Assembly: GCA_002716645.1 (NCBI GenBank)
Contig: PBBR01000024.1
Span: 8,532-14,525, forward strand
Length of the DNA: 5,994 bases
DNA from: Chloroflexota bacterium
Lineage (GTDB): Bacteria; Chloroflexota; Dehalococcoidia; UBA3495
Direction of reading: 5' to 3'
In this document: positions 1-5,604 of the stretch, piece after piece
Numbering within the stretch: position 1 is the first letter of the stretch
How the letters are laid out: every line of letters begins with the position of its first letter
Position numbers and translations under genes: made by a program
Notes under the pieces: model-generated
Told to the model about the DNA's origin: nothing
The model's input: only the letters and a program-made list of their open reading frames with translations
The model's database searches: none

Positions 1-423
1 CGGCGTGTTGTGGATTCTGGTGATCATCCTAGCGATGCTGCACGAGAATACCTTGAAAATAGAAATAAAAATAATATTGCAATAATAGGGATAGAAAGCC
101 AGGCAGGGGTAGATAACCTCGAAGATATGATAAAAGTACCGGGTATAGATGGTATTTTTGTAGGTCCTAACGATATGAGTATCCAATTGGGCGTCCCTGA
201 CATGTATGACGAAGAGATATATAAAACGACTGTGAAGAAGGTTATTGATATTTCTGAAGCACATGGGATACCCACACTGGTTCATCACCAATCTCCTGAA
301 CTATCCAAGTACTGGATCGGACAGGGCGCACGATTCGTTTTGCATGGCACTGACCGTAGGGCGTTTATTGAAGGGTTTAAAGCAGACTTTGGACAGCTTA
401 GAGACCACGCTGAAAACTGCTAA
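1..423 (+). CDS. HpcH/HpaI-family aldolase (C-terminal part, 5' end outside window)
   Basis: This is the C-terminal ~140 residues of an HpcH/HpaI aldolase/citrate lyase-family enzyme. The reading frame is open from base 1, so the gene starts upstream; members usually have about 250 residues, so a little under half is missing. The family is metal-dependent class II TIM-barrel aldolases that cleave or form 2-oxo acids such as 4-hydroxy-2-oxoheptanedioate or 2-keto-3-deoxy sugar acids. Visible hallmarks are IGIESQAG, whose Glu (codon 94-96) is a metal ligand, and, about 25 residues later, VPGIDGIFVGPNDMS, whose Asp (codon 172-174) is the second ligand. The tail with GARFVLHGTDRRAF fits the last barrel strand, where these enzymes carry a G-x-R-F-V pattern. 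The exact substrate cannot be told because the N-terminal substrate-loop residues are not in view. A terminator-like hairpin follows 30 bases after the stop. Family assignment is firm; pathway is open. Confidence 0.92.
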   Translation, partial: RRVVDSGDHPSDAAREYLENRNKNNIAIIGIESQAGVDNLEDMIKVPGIDGIFVGPNDMSIQLGVPDMYDEEIYKTTVKKVIDISEAHGIPTLVHHQSPELSKYWIGQGARFVLHGTDRRAFIEGFKADFGQLRDHAENC

Positions 424-453
424 TACGATATAGTTTCGATCTTATACCATCAT

Positions 454-486
454 AAATTGGGGCTGTCACTAGAACAGCCCCAATTT
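454..486. terminator. Bidirectional intrinsic terminator between convergent genes
   Basis: A perfect 13-bp inverted repeat, aaattggggctgt (454-466) and its complement acagccccaattt (474-486), flanks a 7-base loop. On the plus strand it is followed by a T-rich run (484-492, interrupted by one A), giving a standard Rho-independent terminator for the aldolase gene. Read on the minus strand, the stem's own AAATTT edge supplies a shorter U-rich tail, so it may also end the minus-strand operon. The TAA stop of the minus-strand gene (488-486) touches the foot of the stem. Confidence 0.88.
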
Positions 487-758
487 TATTTTCTGTACAT
501 ATTCTTTAGAGTCTCAATATATATCCGTTCGTATTCTCCATGGTGTCCTGTGTCCGGGCTGTAGGCTAAGGGCTCAGCCCACAGGTATTCCACGTCAGCC
601 CATTCGATAGGATATGGAGTCTGGTCAAAAAATCGCGACACAGCTTCTGCGCTGTCCGAAGCCACCATATATCCCATCATCTGGAAGTTGTCATAAAAAT
701 TACCTGACTGGGAAACGAATCTTCCTTTCATAGAAGCTAATATTATAAAATTGATCAT
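486..758 (-). CDS. Small hypothetical protein (90 aa) downstream of thiolase
   Basis: I do not recognise this protein with certainty. It has 90 residues, no signal peptide and no convincing membrane segment. The middle reads as a strand-helix-strand unit: strand MGYMVAS, helix around SAEAVSRFFDQ, then the strand with WADVEYLWAEPL. The pattern of a small residue run, an Ala/Glu helix and an aromatic-rich closing strand recalls half of a ferredoxin-like dimeric alpha/beta barrel (YCII, DUF3303 or muconolactone isomerase types), but this is only a structural guess. It lies 32 bases after the thiolase stop on the same strand and ends at the terminator hairpin, so it is probably the last gene of the DUF35-thiolase operon. 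The start is unsure: an in-frame TAA lies four codons before the ATG at 758, no clear Shine-Dalgarno is seen, and a second ATG sits at 731. Confidence 0.7.
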   Translation of the reverse strand: MINFIILASMKGRFVSQSGNFYDNFQMMGYMVASDSAEAVSRFFDQTPYPIEWADVEYLWAEPLAYSPDTGHHGEYERIYIETLKNMYRK

Positions 759-790
759 AGGCGCAAGTTAGATGCCGTCTTCAAGTTCCG

Positions 791-1945
791 TTATTTAGTA
801 AGTATGTGAACAGTCGTGACGTCTCCCGCTCCTGAGCACTCTGCGACCCCGACTCTAGCGTTGGGTACCTGTCGGTCTCCTGCTTCGTTTCTCAATTGGG
901 TAACAGTCTCATGTATCATCCTTACACCTGTGGCACCGAAGGGATGTCCCATAGCTAGTAGGCCACCATCCGTATTCGTGGGAATGTCTCCTGTTAATGA
1001 AGTTCGACCTTCTATGGTGGCGGCCCAAGCCTCACCGTATGGTATGAGATGCAGGGCTTCCAGTTGCTGTAATTCCCCGATGGTAGCTGCGTCGTGAACT
1101 TGTACTAGGTCGACATCTTCTGGTCCCAGCCCACTCATCTCATAAGCTTGTAGCGCTGCTGGTTCTGTCCTATATGGGCTGAAAGCCGAATGATCACTAC
1201 CGTGGCCGTTGTAGTTTCCTGATGTAAGTGCCGCAGCAACAACGTTTATAGAACGTTTAGAGTCTATATTGTAGGACGTTAACGCTTCTTTAGCACAAAG
1301 TACTGCAGCGGCGGCACCTTCACTGGTAGGGCAACATTGGAATAACGTTAGAGGGTCAGCTATCATCCGGGAGTTCAATACCTCTTCTACACTGTACGTA
1401 TCTTTCCTGTGGGCGTAAGGGTTAAGACTAGCATTTTGTCTGGCTTTAACTGTGACTTGAGCTAAAGAACTTGGTGTTGCTCCGGTGTCTTCCATATATC
1501 TTCGAGACCGTAATGCATAGCCTGCCATCATATGGTCTCCACCAATATATCTATCTGGACTGTTTTCACTGGTCACTGATACTGGTCCCCCAGGGACTTT
1601 TTCTGCTCCAAAAGCTAGGGCTATGTCGAATACTCCTGAGCTTATTCCCCAATAGGCCTGCCAAAATGCGGTGGATCCGCTGGAGCAGGCGTTTTCCACA
1701 TTTATGATTGGGATCCCTGTAAGTCCCAGCTTGCTTAAAGATGTCTCGCCAAAGGACATTCCTTCATAATAGACGTGCCCAAAATAGGCTACTTGTATGT
1801 CTTTCCATGCCACAGCAGCATCTTGGAGGGCAGCTATAACGGAATCGAGAGCTAAACTAGCTAACGGCTTGTCTCTAAACCTTCCAAACGGATGCAACCC
1901 TACCCCGGCTACTACTACTTCTCTGCCTGTTTTTAAATTGTTCAT
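791..1945 (-). CDS. Thiolase-family / lipid-transfer-type acyl-CoA enzyme
   Basis: A 384-residue cytoplasmic thiolase-fold enzyme, near the normal ~390 for the family, most like the SCP2-thiolase or 'lipid-transfer protein' branch. Thiolases cleave 3-oxoacyl-CoA with CoA, or condense acyl-CoAs; relatives in this branch can do retro-aldol cleavage. Catalytic positions are readable: nucleophile Cys87 in NVENACSSGSTA, His284 in QVHDAATIGE (the place of the Asn/His motif of the family), His334 in GHPFGATG, and Cys370 in ECSGAG near the C-terminus, matching the C-x-G-x-G of true thiolases. The full Cys/His/Cys set argues for an active thiolytic or condensing enzyme rather than a Cys-less aldolase like Ltp2. 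The ATG at 1945 has AGGA seven bases upstream. Only 9 bases separate it from the DUF35 gene, so the two are co-transcribed and probably form a complex. The substrate is not determinable. Confidence 0.92.
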   Translation of the reverse strand: MNNLKTGREVVVAGVGLHPFGRFRDKPLASLALDSVIAALQDAAVAWKDIQVAYFGHVYYEGMSFGETSLSKLGLTGIPIINVENACSSGSTAFWQAYWGISSGVFDIALAFGAEKVPGGPVSVTSENSPDRYIGGDHMMAGYALRSRRYMEDTGATPSSLAQVTVKARQNASLNPYAHRKDTYSVEEVLNSRMIADPLTLFQCCPTSEGAAAAVLCAKEALTSYNIDSKRSINVVAAALTSGNYNGHGSDHSAFSPYRTEPAALQAYEMSGLGPEDVDLVQVHDAATIGELQQLEALHLIPYGEAWAATIEGRTSLTGDIPTNTDGGLLAMGHPFGATGVRMIHETVTQLRNEAGDRQVPNARVGVAECSGAGDVTTVHILTK

Positions 1946-1954
1946 GAATCAGTC

Positions 1955-2377
1955 CTAGCTTAATTCTGATGGCTGGGCTGGGCGCCATTTATATACTATT
2001 TTCGTTGATCCTGTAGTTCCGTATTCTACTGGTAGTAAAGCTAGCTTTAAAGCCATACCAATCTGGATATCTCCATGGTGGATATCTATTAATTCTGCTA
2101 GCACGTGAGGCCCTTCCGGAAGTGCTACTTCTGCCAATATATATGGAACTTCACCAGGCCAACCGTGTGGAGGTACTTTCACTTCAGTATAACTATAAAG
2201 GGAACCTAGAGATCCAAATGTGATGTCAATCAGATTGTCTGATGTGCAAGATTGACAGAATTTAGCAGGACCAAAAACCACTACATTGCAATCTTCACAT
2301 TTTACCCCGACCAAAGAACCCGTGGGTTCTTCTGCATCAGAAATGATCAGTCTCGTATCGTCGATTGATGATGACAT
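1955..2377 (-). CDS. DUF35 zinc-ribbon / OB-fold acyl-CoA-associated protein
   Basis: With the start chosen here it is a 140-residue protein of the DUF35 type: a rubredoxin-like zinc ribbon followed by an OB fold. The ribbon has CEDC and CQSC knuckles (Cys27, Cys30, Cys41, Cys44). The OB fold spans about residues 52-130, with the usual GxLxSYTEV opening strand and the YILAEVALPEGPHVLAEL core. DUF35 proteins bind thiolase-fold partners and hold the acyl-CoA; known cases are the archaeal thiolase/HMG-CoA synthase complex and the ChsH2-Ltp2 steroid side-chain aldolase. The thiolase gene 9 bases downstream is the expected partner. The frame stays open 46 codons further up (to 2515), but that stretch lacks family resemblance and would run into the divergent ligase gene. 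GGAG at 2386-2383, five bases before the ATG at 2377, supports the shorter form. Confidence 0.9.
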   Translation of the reverse strand: MSSSIDDTRLIISDAEEPTGSLVGVKCEDCNVVVFGPAKFCQSCTSDNLIDITFGSLGSLYSYTEVKVPPHGWPGEVPYILAEVALPEGPHVLAELIDIHHGDIQIGMALKLALLPVEYGTTGSTKIVYKWRPAQPSELS

Positions 2378-2387
2378 ACTCTCTCCA
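2378..2387 (-). promoter_or_regulatory. Ribosome binding site that fixes the DUF35 start
   Basis: Read on the minus strand the bases before the ATG at 2377 are TGGAGAGAGT, with GGAG five bases from the start codon. The competing upstream ATG at 2395 and the open frame to 2515 have no such site. Confidence 0.75.
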
Positions 2388-2518
2388 GTCACCATAGTAT
2401 AGCATCGGATAGAATTGGTGATTATAGATTGACCGATAGATTTACAGATGGTAGGTTTTGACCGTACAGTAGTAGATGTCGCTGACACTAATGAATTATA
2501 GAAGTGAATGGTCATTAC
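2388..2518. promoter_or_regulatory. Divergent promoter region between the DUF35-thiolase operon and the acyl-CoA ligase
   Basis: This non-coding stretch separates two divergent transcription units and must contain at least the minus-strand promoter. Minus-strand -10-like boxes are TATAAT at 2426-2421, TATACT at 2401-2396 and TATAAT at 2500-2495, but none has a good -35 at 16-18 bases. On the plus strand, TTGACCG occurs twice (2429-2435 and 2458-2464), 29 bases apart; each could be a -35 element or part of an operator, yet no convincing -10 follows. The role is inferred from gene layout. Confidence 0.45.
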
Positions 2519-4168
2519 ATGGCAGATATCATTAAGGAATCTGACAACTCTAGGAGTAATCCTTGGGATTTATGTCTGGGTGAGTTTATAGATTCGTGTG
2601 TATCACATGATCCTGACAAGGTATTCATAGAGATAGCTGGGCAAAAGATCAGCTATAAGAAATTGCAGGAATCCTCTAGTCAAACAGCTTCTATGTTTAA
2701 ATCCCTAGGTATAGGTTACGGAGATAGAGTTTGTCTTTATTTACCGAACTGTGCTGAGTTTCTATATGCGTGGTTTGGGCTTTCCCGTATTGGTGCTATA
2801 GCGGTGCCTGTTAACACTGCATATAAGACGGCAGAAACAGCATATATATTGAATGACGCTGAGGCGTCTGCCGTAGTGGGGCATATTGATATTTTAAGTA
2901 GCTTGGCTGAAGCGGTTGGATTTTGTGATAGCGTTAATCACTGTCTAATAGTAGATCCCCACCGGGAAGGCGATAGAAGCGATCAACATAAAGGCTGGAT
3001 AGATTTTACTAGTAGAATTGAGACTAGTGGCCTATATGCACCGGGCATCGATATTTCGCCCTCTGATGTTTCAATGTTGGTGTATACGTCAGGAACTACA
3101 GGTAACCCGAAGGGAGTGCAAGTCACACACAAAATGTATGTGGCGGCCGGTCAGGGTTTTGCACATTGGACTCATGCTACTGATAAAGATAGATTCTTCA
3201 CCTGTTTGCCCTACTTTCATGCCAATGCCCAGTATTATTCTACTATGGGAGCTTTAGCAGCTAGGGCAACCCTAATAGTATCCGATAGATTCAGTGCTTC
3301 TGCGTTCTGGGGTCAGGTTCGGGAAGCTCAGGCCACAATCGTGAATTTTATTGGAATGATGATGCCTGTATTGTCAAAACAGGATCCCAAAGATTCTGAC
3401 TTGGATAATACTGTACGGCTGTTTTACGGATCTCCCGCATTCGATCCTGAGTTTCTTGACGAGTTTCAGGAGCGATTTGGAACAGATATTATCGTAGGTT
3501 TTGGTATGACCGAAACTTGTTATGGGACTATTGAGGGTATAGGAGCATTGAGAAGACCCAATTCTTCTGGATTAGCTAGGAGGCATCCGGATCAGAGATT
3601 CGATAACCAGATTAGAATCGTTGATCCGGATGGAAACGCTCTTGCTAATGGTGACATTGGAGAGATAACTATAAAAAACCCGGTTTTAATGACAGGATAC
3701 TGGAGAAATCCTGAACAGACAGATCTAGCTTTGCGAGATGGCTGGTTATATACCGGTGATCTAGGAAGAATGGATGATGATGGTTATCTTTATTTCGTGG
3801 ATCGCAAGAAAGATGTTATTAGGAGAAGAGGTGAAAATATTTCTTCGCAAGAGGTAGAGGATGTAATAAAGCAACATCCTAATGTGTTGGATTGCGCCGT
3901 AATAGCAGTTCCATCAGAGCTTGGTGAAGACGACGTTAAAGCATATATTTTACCCAAGGTCGGAAATTCTGTTTCTCCGGAAAATTTGATTCATTGGTGT
4001 TCTGAACACTTAGCTTATTTTAAGGTCCCGCGTTACATAGAAATGCGTACCGAATTACCTAGAACACCTAGTCTAAGAGTACGAAAGGATATGCTTCGTT
4101 CAGAAAAAGACGATCTTATAAGCGGTTGTTTTGATCTTGAAAAGTCTGGCATTGATATTCGGTCCTAA
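2519..4168 (+). CDS. Acyl-CoA synthetase (AMP-forming), CaiC-like ANL family
   Basis: A 549-residue ANL-superfamily ligase that activates a carboxylic acid with ATP to acyl-AMP and then acyl-CoA. Core motifs in order: A3 P-loop YTSGTTGNPKG (189-199), A5 GMTET (329-333), A7 YTGD (411-414), and A8 hinge DRKKDVIRRRGENISSQEVE (428-447). The IRRRGENISS form and the N-terminal LPNCAEFLYAWFGLSRIGA are typical of the crotonobetaine/carnitine-CoA ligase-like group, but CaiC substrate specificity should not be assumed. At A10 the usual catalytic Lys is replaced: PRTPSLRVRK (514-523) has Arg520 (codon 4076-4078), and the Gly before it is Leu. The start is ambiguous: ATG 2519 was preferred, but in-frame GTG 2504 gives 554 residues; an in-frame stop at 2492 bounds it and neither start has a clear Shine-Dalgarno. 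It is divergent from the DUF35-thiolase operon, suggesting it supplies the acyl-CoA that pair acts on. Confidence 0.93.
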   Translation: MADIIKESDNSRSNPWDLCLGEFIDSCVSHDPDKVFIEIAGQKISYKKLQESSSQTASMFKSLGIGYGDRVCLYLPNCAEFLYAWFGLSRIGAIAVPVNTAYKTAETAYILNDAEASAVVGHIDILSSLAEAVGFCDSVNHCLIVDPHREGDRSDQHKGWIDFTSRIETSGLYAPGIDISPSDVSMLVYTSGTTGNPKGVQVTHKMYVAAGQGFAHWTHATDKDRFFTCLPYFHANAQYYSTMGALAARATLIVSDRFSASAFWGQVREAQATIVNFIGMMMPVLSKQDPKDSDLDNTVRLFYGSPAFDPEFLDEFQERFGTDIIVGFGMTETCYGTIEGIGALRRPNSSGLARRHPDQRFDNQIRIVDPDGNALANGDIGEITIKNPVLMTGYWRNPEQTDLALRDGWLYTGDLGRMDDDGYLYFVDRKKDVIRRRGENISSQEVEDVIKQHPNVLDCAVIAVPSELGEDDVKAYILPKVGNSVSPENLIHWCSEHLAYFKVPRYIEMRTELPRTPSLRVRKDMLRSEKDDLISGCFDLEKSGIDIRS

Positions 4169-4176
4169 GAGATAAA

Positions 4177-4212
4177 TTGAACACGCTTAAATACGTTATT
4201 AAATGATAGAAT
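4177..4212 (+). promoter_or_regulatory. Possible promoter of the PII gene
   Basis: The 73-base gap between the ligase stop and the PII start is AT-rich. TTGAAC (4177-4182) with TTAAAT (4199-4204) makes a weak -35/-10 pair with 16-base spacing. TAGAAT (4207-4212) is a better -10 but has no good -35. No hairpin terminator separates the genes, so read-through from the ligase gene is also possible. Confidence 0.3.
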
Positions 4213-4241
4213 ATCTCATCAATCTTTAATCGGAGGCTATT

Positions 4242-4586
4242 ATGAACAAGGTAGAAGCGATTATTCGTCCCGAAACCCTCAATGCTGTAAAAGATGCTTT
4301 GGCCGATGCCGGTCTGGTGGGTATTAATGTGGCTCAGGTTACTGGTCGAGGCACACAGAGAGGAGTTGAAATGGGAGGGCCTAGAGGTGTAGGTAGCTAT
4401 GTCGTAGACATGTTACCTAAAGTGAAGTTAGAAATGGTAGTCCAAGATGAAGAGACGCAACAAGCGATTGATATAGTCATAGAACATGCACGTACCGGGA
4501 ATATTGGCGACGGAAAGATTTTTGTATCTCCTGTCAGTGACGCAATAAGAATAAGGACTGGTGAGCGGGGAGAGTCTGCTCTTTAG
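4242..4586 (+). CDS. PII nitrogen regulatory protein (GlnB/GlnK family) with divergent T-loop
   Basis: A 114-residue PII signal protein, a trimeric cytoplasmic sensor of ATP/ADP and 2-oxoglutarate that controls nitrogen-related partners. It aligns end to end with E. coli GlnB (112 aa): opening strand KVEAIIRPETL, GRGTQRG (35-41) with the conserved Gln39, LPKVKLE (58-64) with Lys60 matching the Lys58 that contacts 2-oxoglutarate, B-loop TGNIGDGKIFV (85-95) and C-loop RIRTGE (103-108). Ligand-site residues are therefore kept. The T-loop is odd: residues 42-56 (VEMGGPRGVGSYVVD) are glycine-rich and two longer than in GlnB, lacking the TE-x-YRGAEY pattern. Tyr53 falls at the uridylylated Tyr51, so modification is possible but unproven. 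GGAGG (4232-4236) lies five bases before the ATG. No ammonium transporter or glutamine synthetase gene is adjacent, so glnB versus glnK cannot be decided. Confidence 0.93.
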   Translation: MNKVEAIIRPETLNAVKDALADAGLVGINVAQVTGRGTQRGVEMGGPRGVGSYVVDMLPKVKLEMVVQDEETQQAIDIVIEHARTGNIGDGKIFVSPVSDAIRIRTGERGESAL

Positions 4587-4642
4587 GTTTATTATTCTTA
4601 TCATTACATCTGTCGTGGTTGGGGCCATATAAATGGATTATC

Positions 4643-4650
4643 AGGAAGGT
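4643..4650 (+). promoter_or_regulatory. Ribosome binding site that favours the EVE start at 4657
   Basis: AGGAAGGT ends six bases before the ATG at 4657. The alternative in-frame ATG at 4633 is preceded only by a GGGG run about ten bases away, and its eight extra residues precede the point where EVE proteins normally begin (N-Y-W-L-F-K-S-E-P). Confidence 0.65.
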
Positions 4651-4656
4651 GTCTTT

Positions 4657-5136
4657 ATGTCGCCAATAAATTATTGGTTATTTAAATCTGAACCGACAGC
4701 CTACTCGTACCAAGATTTGCAGAGCGAAGATAATCATACTGCTGAATGGGACGGAGTAAGGAATTATCAGGCTCGAAATCTGATGAGAGACGAAATGAAA
4801 ATTGGGGATCGAGTATTGTTTTATCACAGTAATGCCAAGCCCATGGCTGTAATAGGAACGGCTACCATAGTTAAGGAGGCCTACCCAGATCATACAGCAT
4901 TGGACCCAGATTCTAAGTACTATGACCCCAAAAGCACTCCGGACAATCCTATATGGATGATGGTGGACATAAAAGCAGATGAGCCCCTTGCAAGGCCTGT
5001 GACCTTGCAGGAGATTAAACAGACTCCTGCCCTTGAGAACATGCCTCTGGTCAGAAAAGGAATGAGGCTTTCGGTACAACCTGTCAGTAAATCTGAGTGG
5101 GACTCGATACTAGCTATGTCAGAATCTTCAGATTAG
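4657..5136 (+). CDS. EVE-domain protein (PUA-like fold, THYN1-type)
   Basis: A 159-residue single-domain EVE protein with a PUA-like fold. Members bind modified or nucleic-acid bases; human THYN1 is a relative, and the bacterial stand-alone forms remain poorly characterised. Signature segments run the full length: YWLFKSEPTAYSYQDL at the N-terminus, WDGVRNYQARNLMRDEMKIGDRVLFYHSN (about 31-59), AYPDHTALDPDSKYYDPKS (about 75-93), RPVTLQEIK, and LVRKGMRLSVQPVSKSEWDSIL near the C-terminus. Length and motifs match the family with nothing missing. It follows the PII gene by 70 bases on the same strand with no terminator between, so joint transcription is possible, but a functional link is not implied. 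It converges with the VOC gene across 24 bases that hold no obvious hairpin. Naming a biochemical role beyond base or RNA/DNA binding would be speculation. Confidence 0.93.
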   Translation: MSPINYWLFKSEPTAYSYQDLQSEDNHTAEWDGVRNYQARNLMRDEMKIGDRVLFYHSNAKPMAVIGTATIVKEAYPDHTALDPDSKYYDPKSTPDNPIWMMVDIKADEPLARPVTLQEIKQTPALENMPLVRKGMRLSVQPVSKSEWDSILAMSESSD

Positions 5137-5160
5137 GTAAGTTTGTCTCCAGTATCAGCC

Positions 5161-5571
5161 CTATACGTTGTAGGTCATAAATTCGAGCAGATTGTCGTCG
5201 GGGTCCCGCAAATATAGGCTTAGTGAAGGGGTTGTTCCCCTGCCTCTACCCCCAGGTCGTTGCACTGGCCCTGTTATCACTTCTACTCCAGCCTTGTTAA
5301 GCATAGCCTGACATTCTTCTACTGTTCCTTCCCATACAAAACATATATCACCGCACCCGGGCACCGCGGTCGCTCCTCTTAAGTTAGCTACATGTCCTTC
5401 TGGGTGAATATTTATCTTCGAATCCCCGACTTGTATCGAAAAGGTAGGGACTTCTCCAGATTTCCATTTATCTTCGTTGTTAATCTCAAATCCAAGAGAT
5501 TTATAGAACGCCATAAGTCTCTCGGCATCTTTAGTTGGCATTGCTATATGGTCTATTCCTACAGTTGACAT
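5161..5571 (-). CDS. VOC-family protein, GLOD5-like (glyoxalase/dioxygenase superfamily)
   Basis: A 136-residue protein of the vicinal-oxygen-chelate superfamily with two beta-alpha-beta-beta-beta modules. It best recalls GLOD5 and the Salmonella STM3117 group: first module IDHIAMPTKDAERLMAFYKSLGF, then SKINIHPEG, then PGCGDICFVWEG opening the second module, and LYLRDPDDNLLEF at the end. Likely metal ligands are His8, His56 and Glu130; Asp75 replaces the His usual at the start of the second module in glyoxalase I, as in the GLOD5 group. The reaction is unknown; superfamily members include lyases, isomerases, dioxygenases and resistance proteins. AAAGGAG with GGAG six bases before the ATG at 5571 is a strong ribosome site. 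The upstream alpha/beta hydrolase ends 33 bases away on the same strand, so the two are likely one operon. Confidence 0.9.
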   Translation of the reverse strand: MSTVGIDHIAMPTKDAERLMAFYKSLGFEINNEDKWKSGEVPTFSIQVGDSKINIHPEGHVANLRGATAVPGCGDICFVWEGTVEECQAMLNKAGVEVITGPVQRPGGRGRGTTPSLSLYLRDPDDNLLEFMTYNV

Positions 5572-5604
5572 GATGTTCTCCTTTAAACAACCTACGTGAA
5601 GTAT

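Noticed and set aside
816..1097. Plus-strand open frame of 93 codons inside the thiolase gene
   Set aside because: It is antisense to well-conserved thiolase motifs and its protein is low-complexity in character; a shadow of the real gene.
2378..2515. A 46-codon N-terminal extension of the DUF35 protein that would overlap the start of the ligase gene
   Set aside because: The extension has no resemblance to the family, crosses the divergent promoter gap, and lacks a ribosome site, while GGAG precedes the ATG at 2377.
4169..4217. Inverted repeat GAGATA / TATCTC between the ligase and PII genes as a terminator
   Set aside because: Only 6 bp with a 37-base loop, AT-rich, and no T-run follows; likely chance.
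4678..5079. Minus-strand open frame of 133 codons opposite the EVE gene
   Set aside because: The plus strand encodes a full-length, highly conserved EVE protein; the reverse frame shows no family features.
4242..5136. PII and EVE genes as a functional signalling pair
   Set aside because: They are adjacent and co-directional without a terminator, but nothing in either protein indicates interaction; adjacency alone is too weak.
5226..5275. Four-residue insertion G-R-G-R-G-T-T-P in the VOC protein relative to GLOD5
   Set aside because: Loops of this length before the R-D-P-D motif are common in bacterial VOC proteins as I recall them, so this is not notable.
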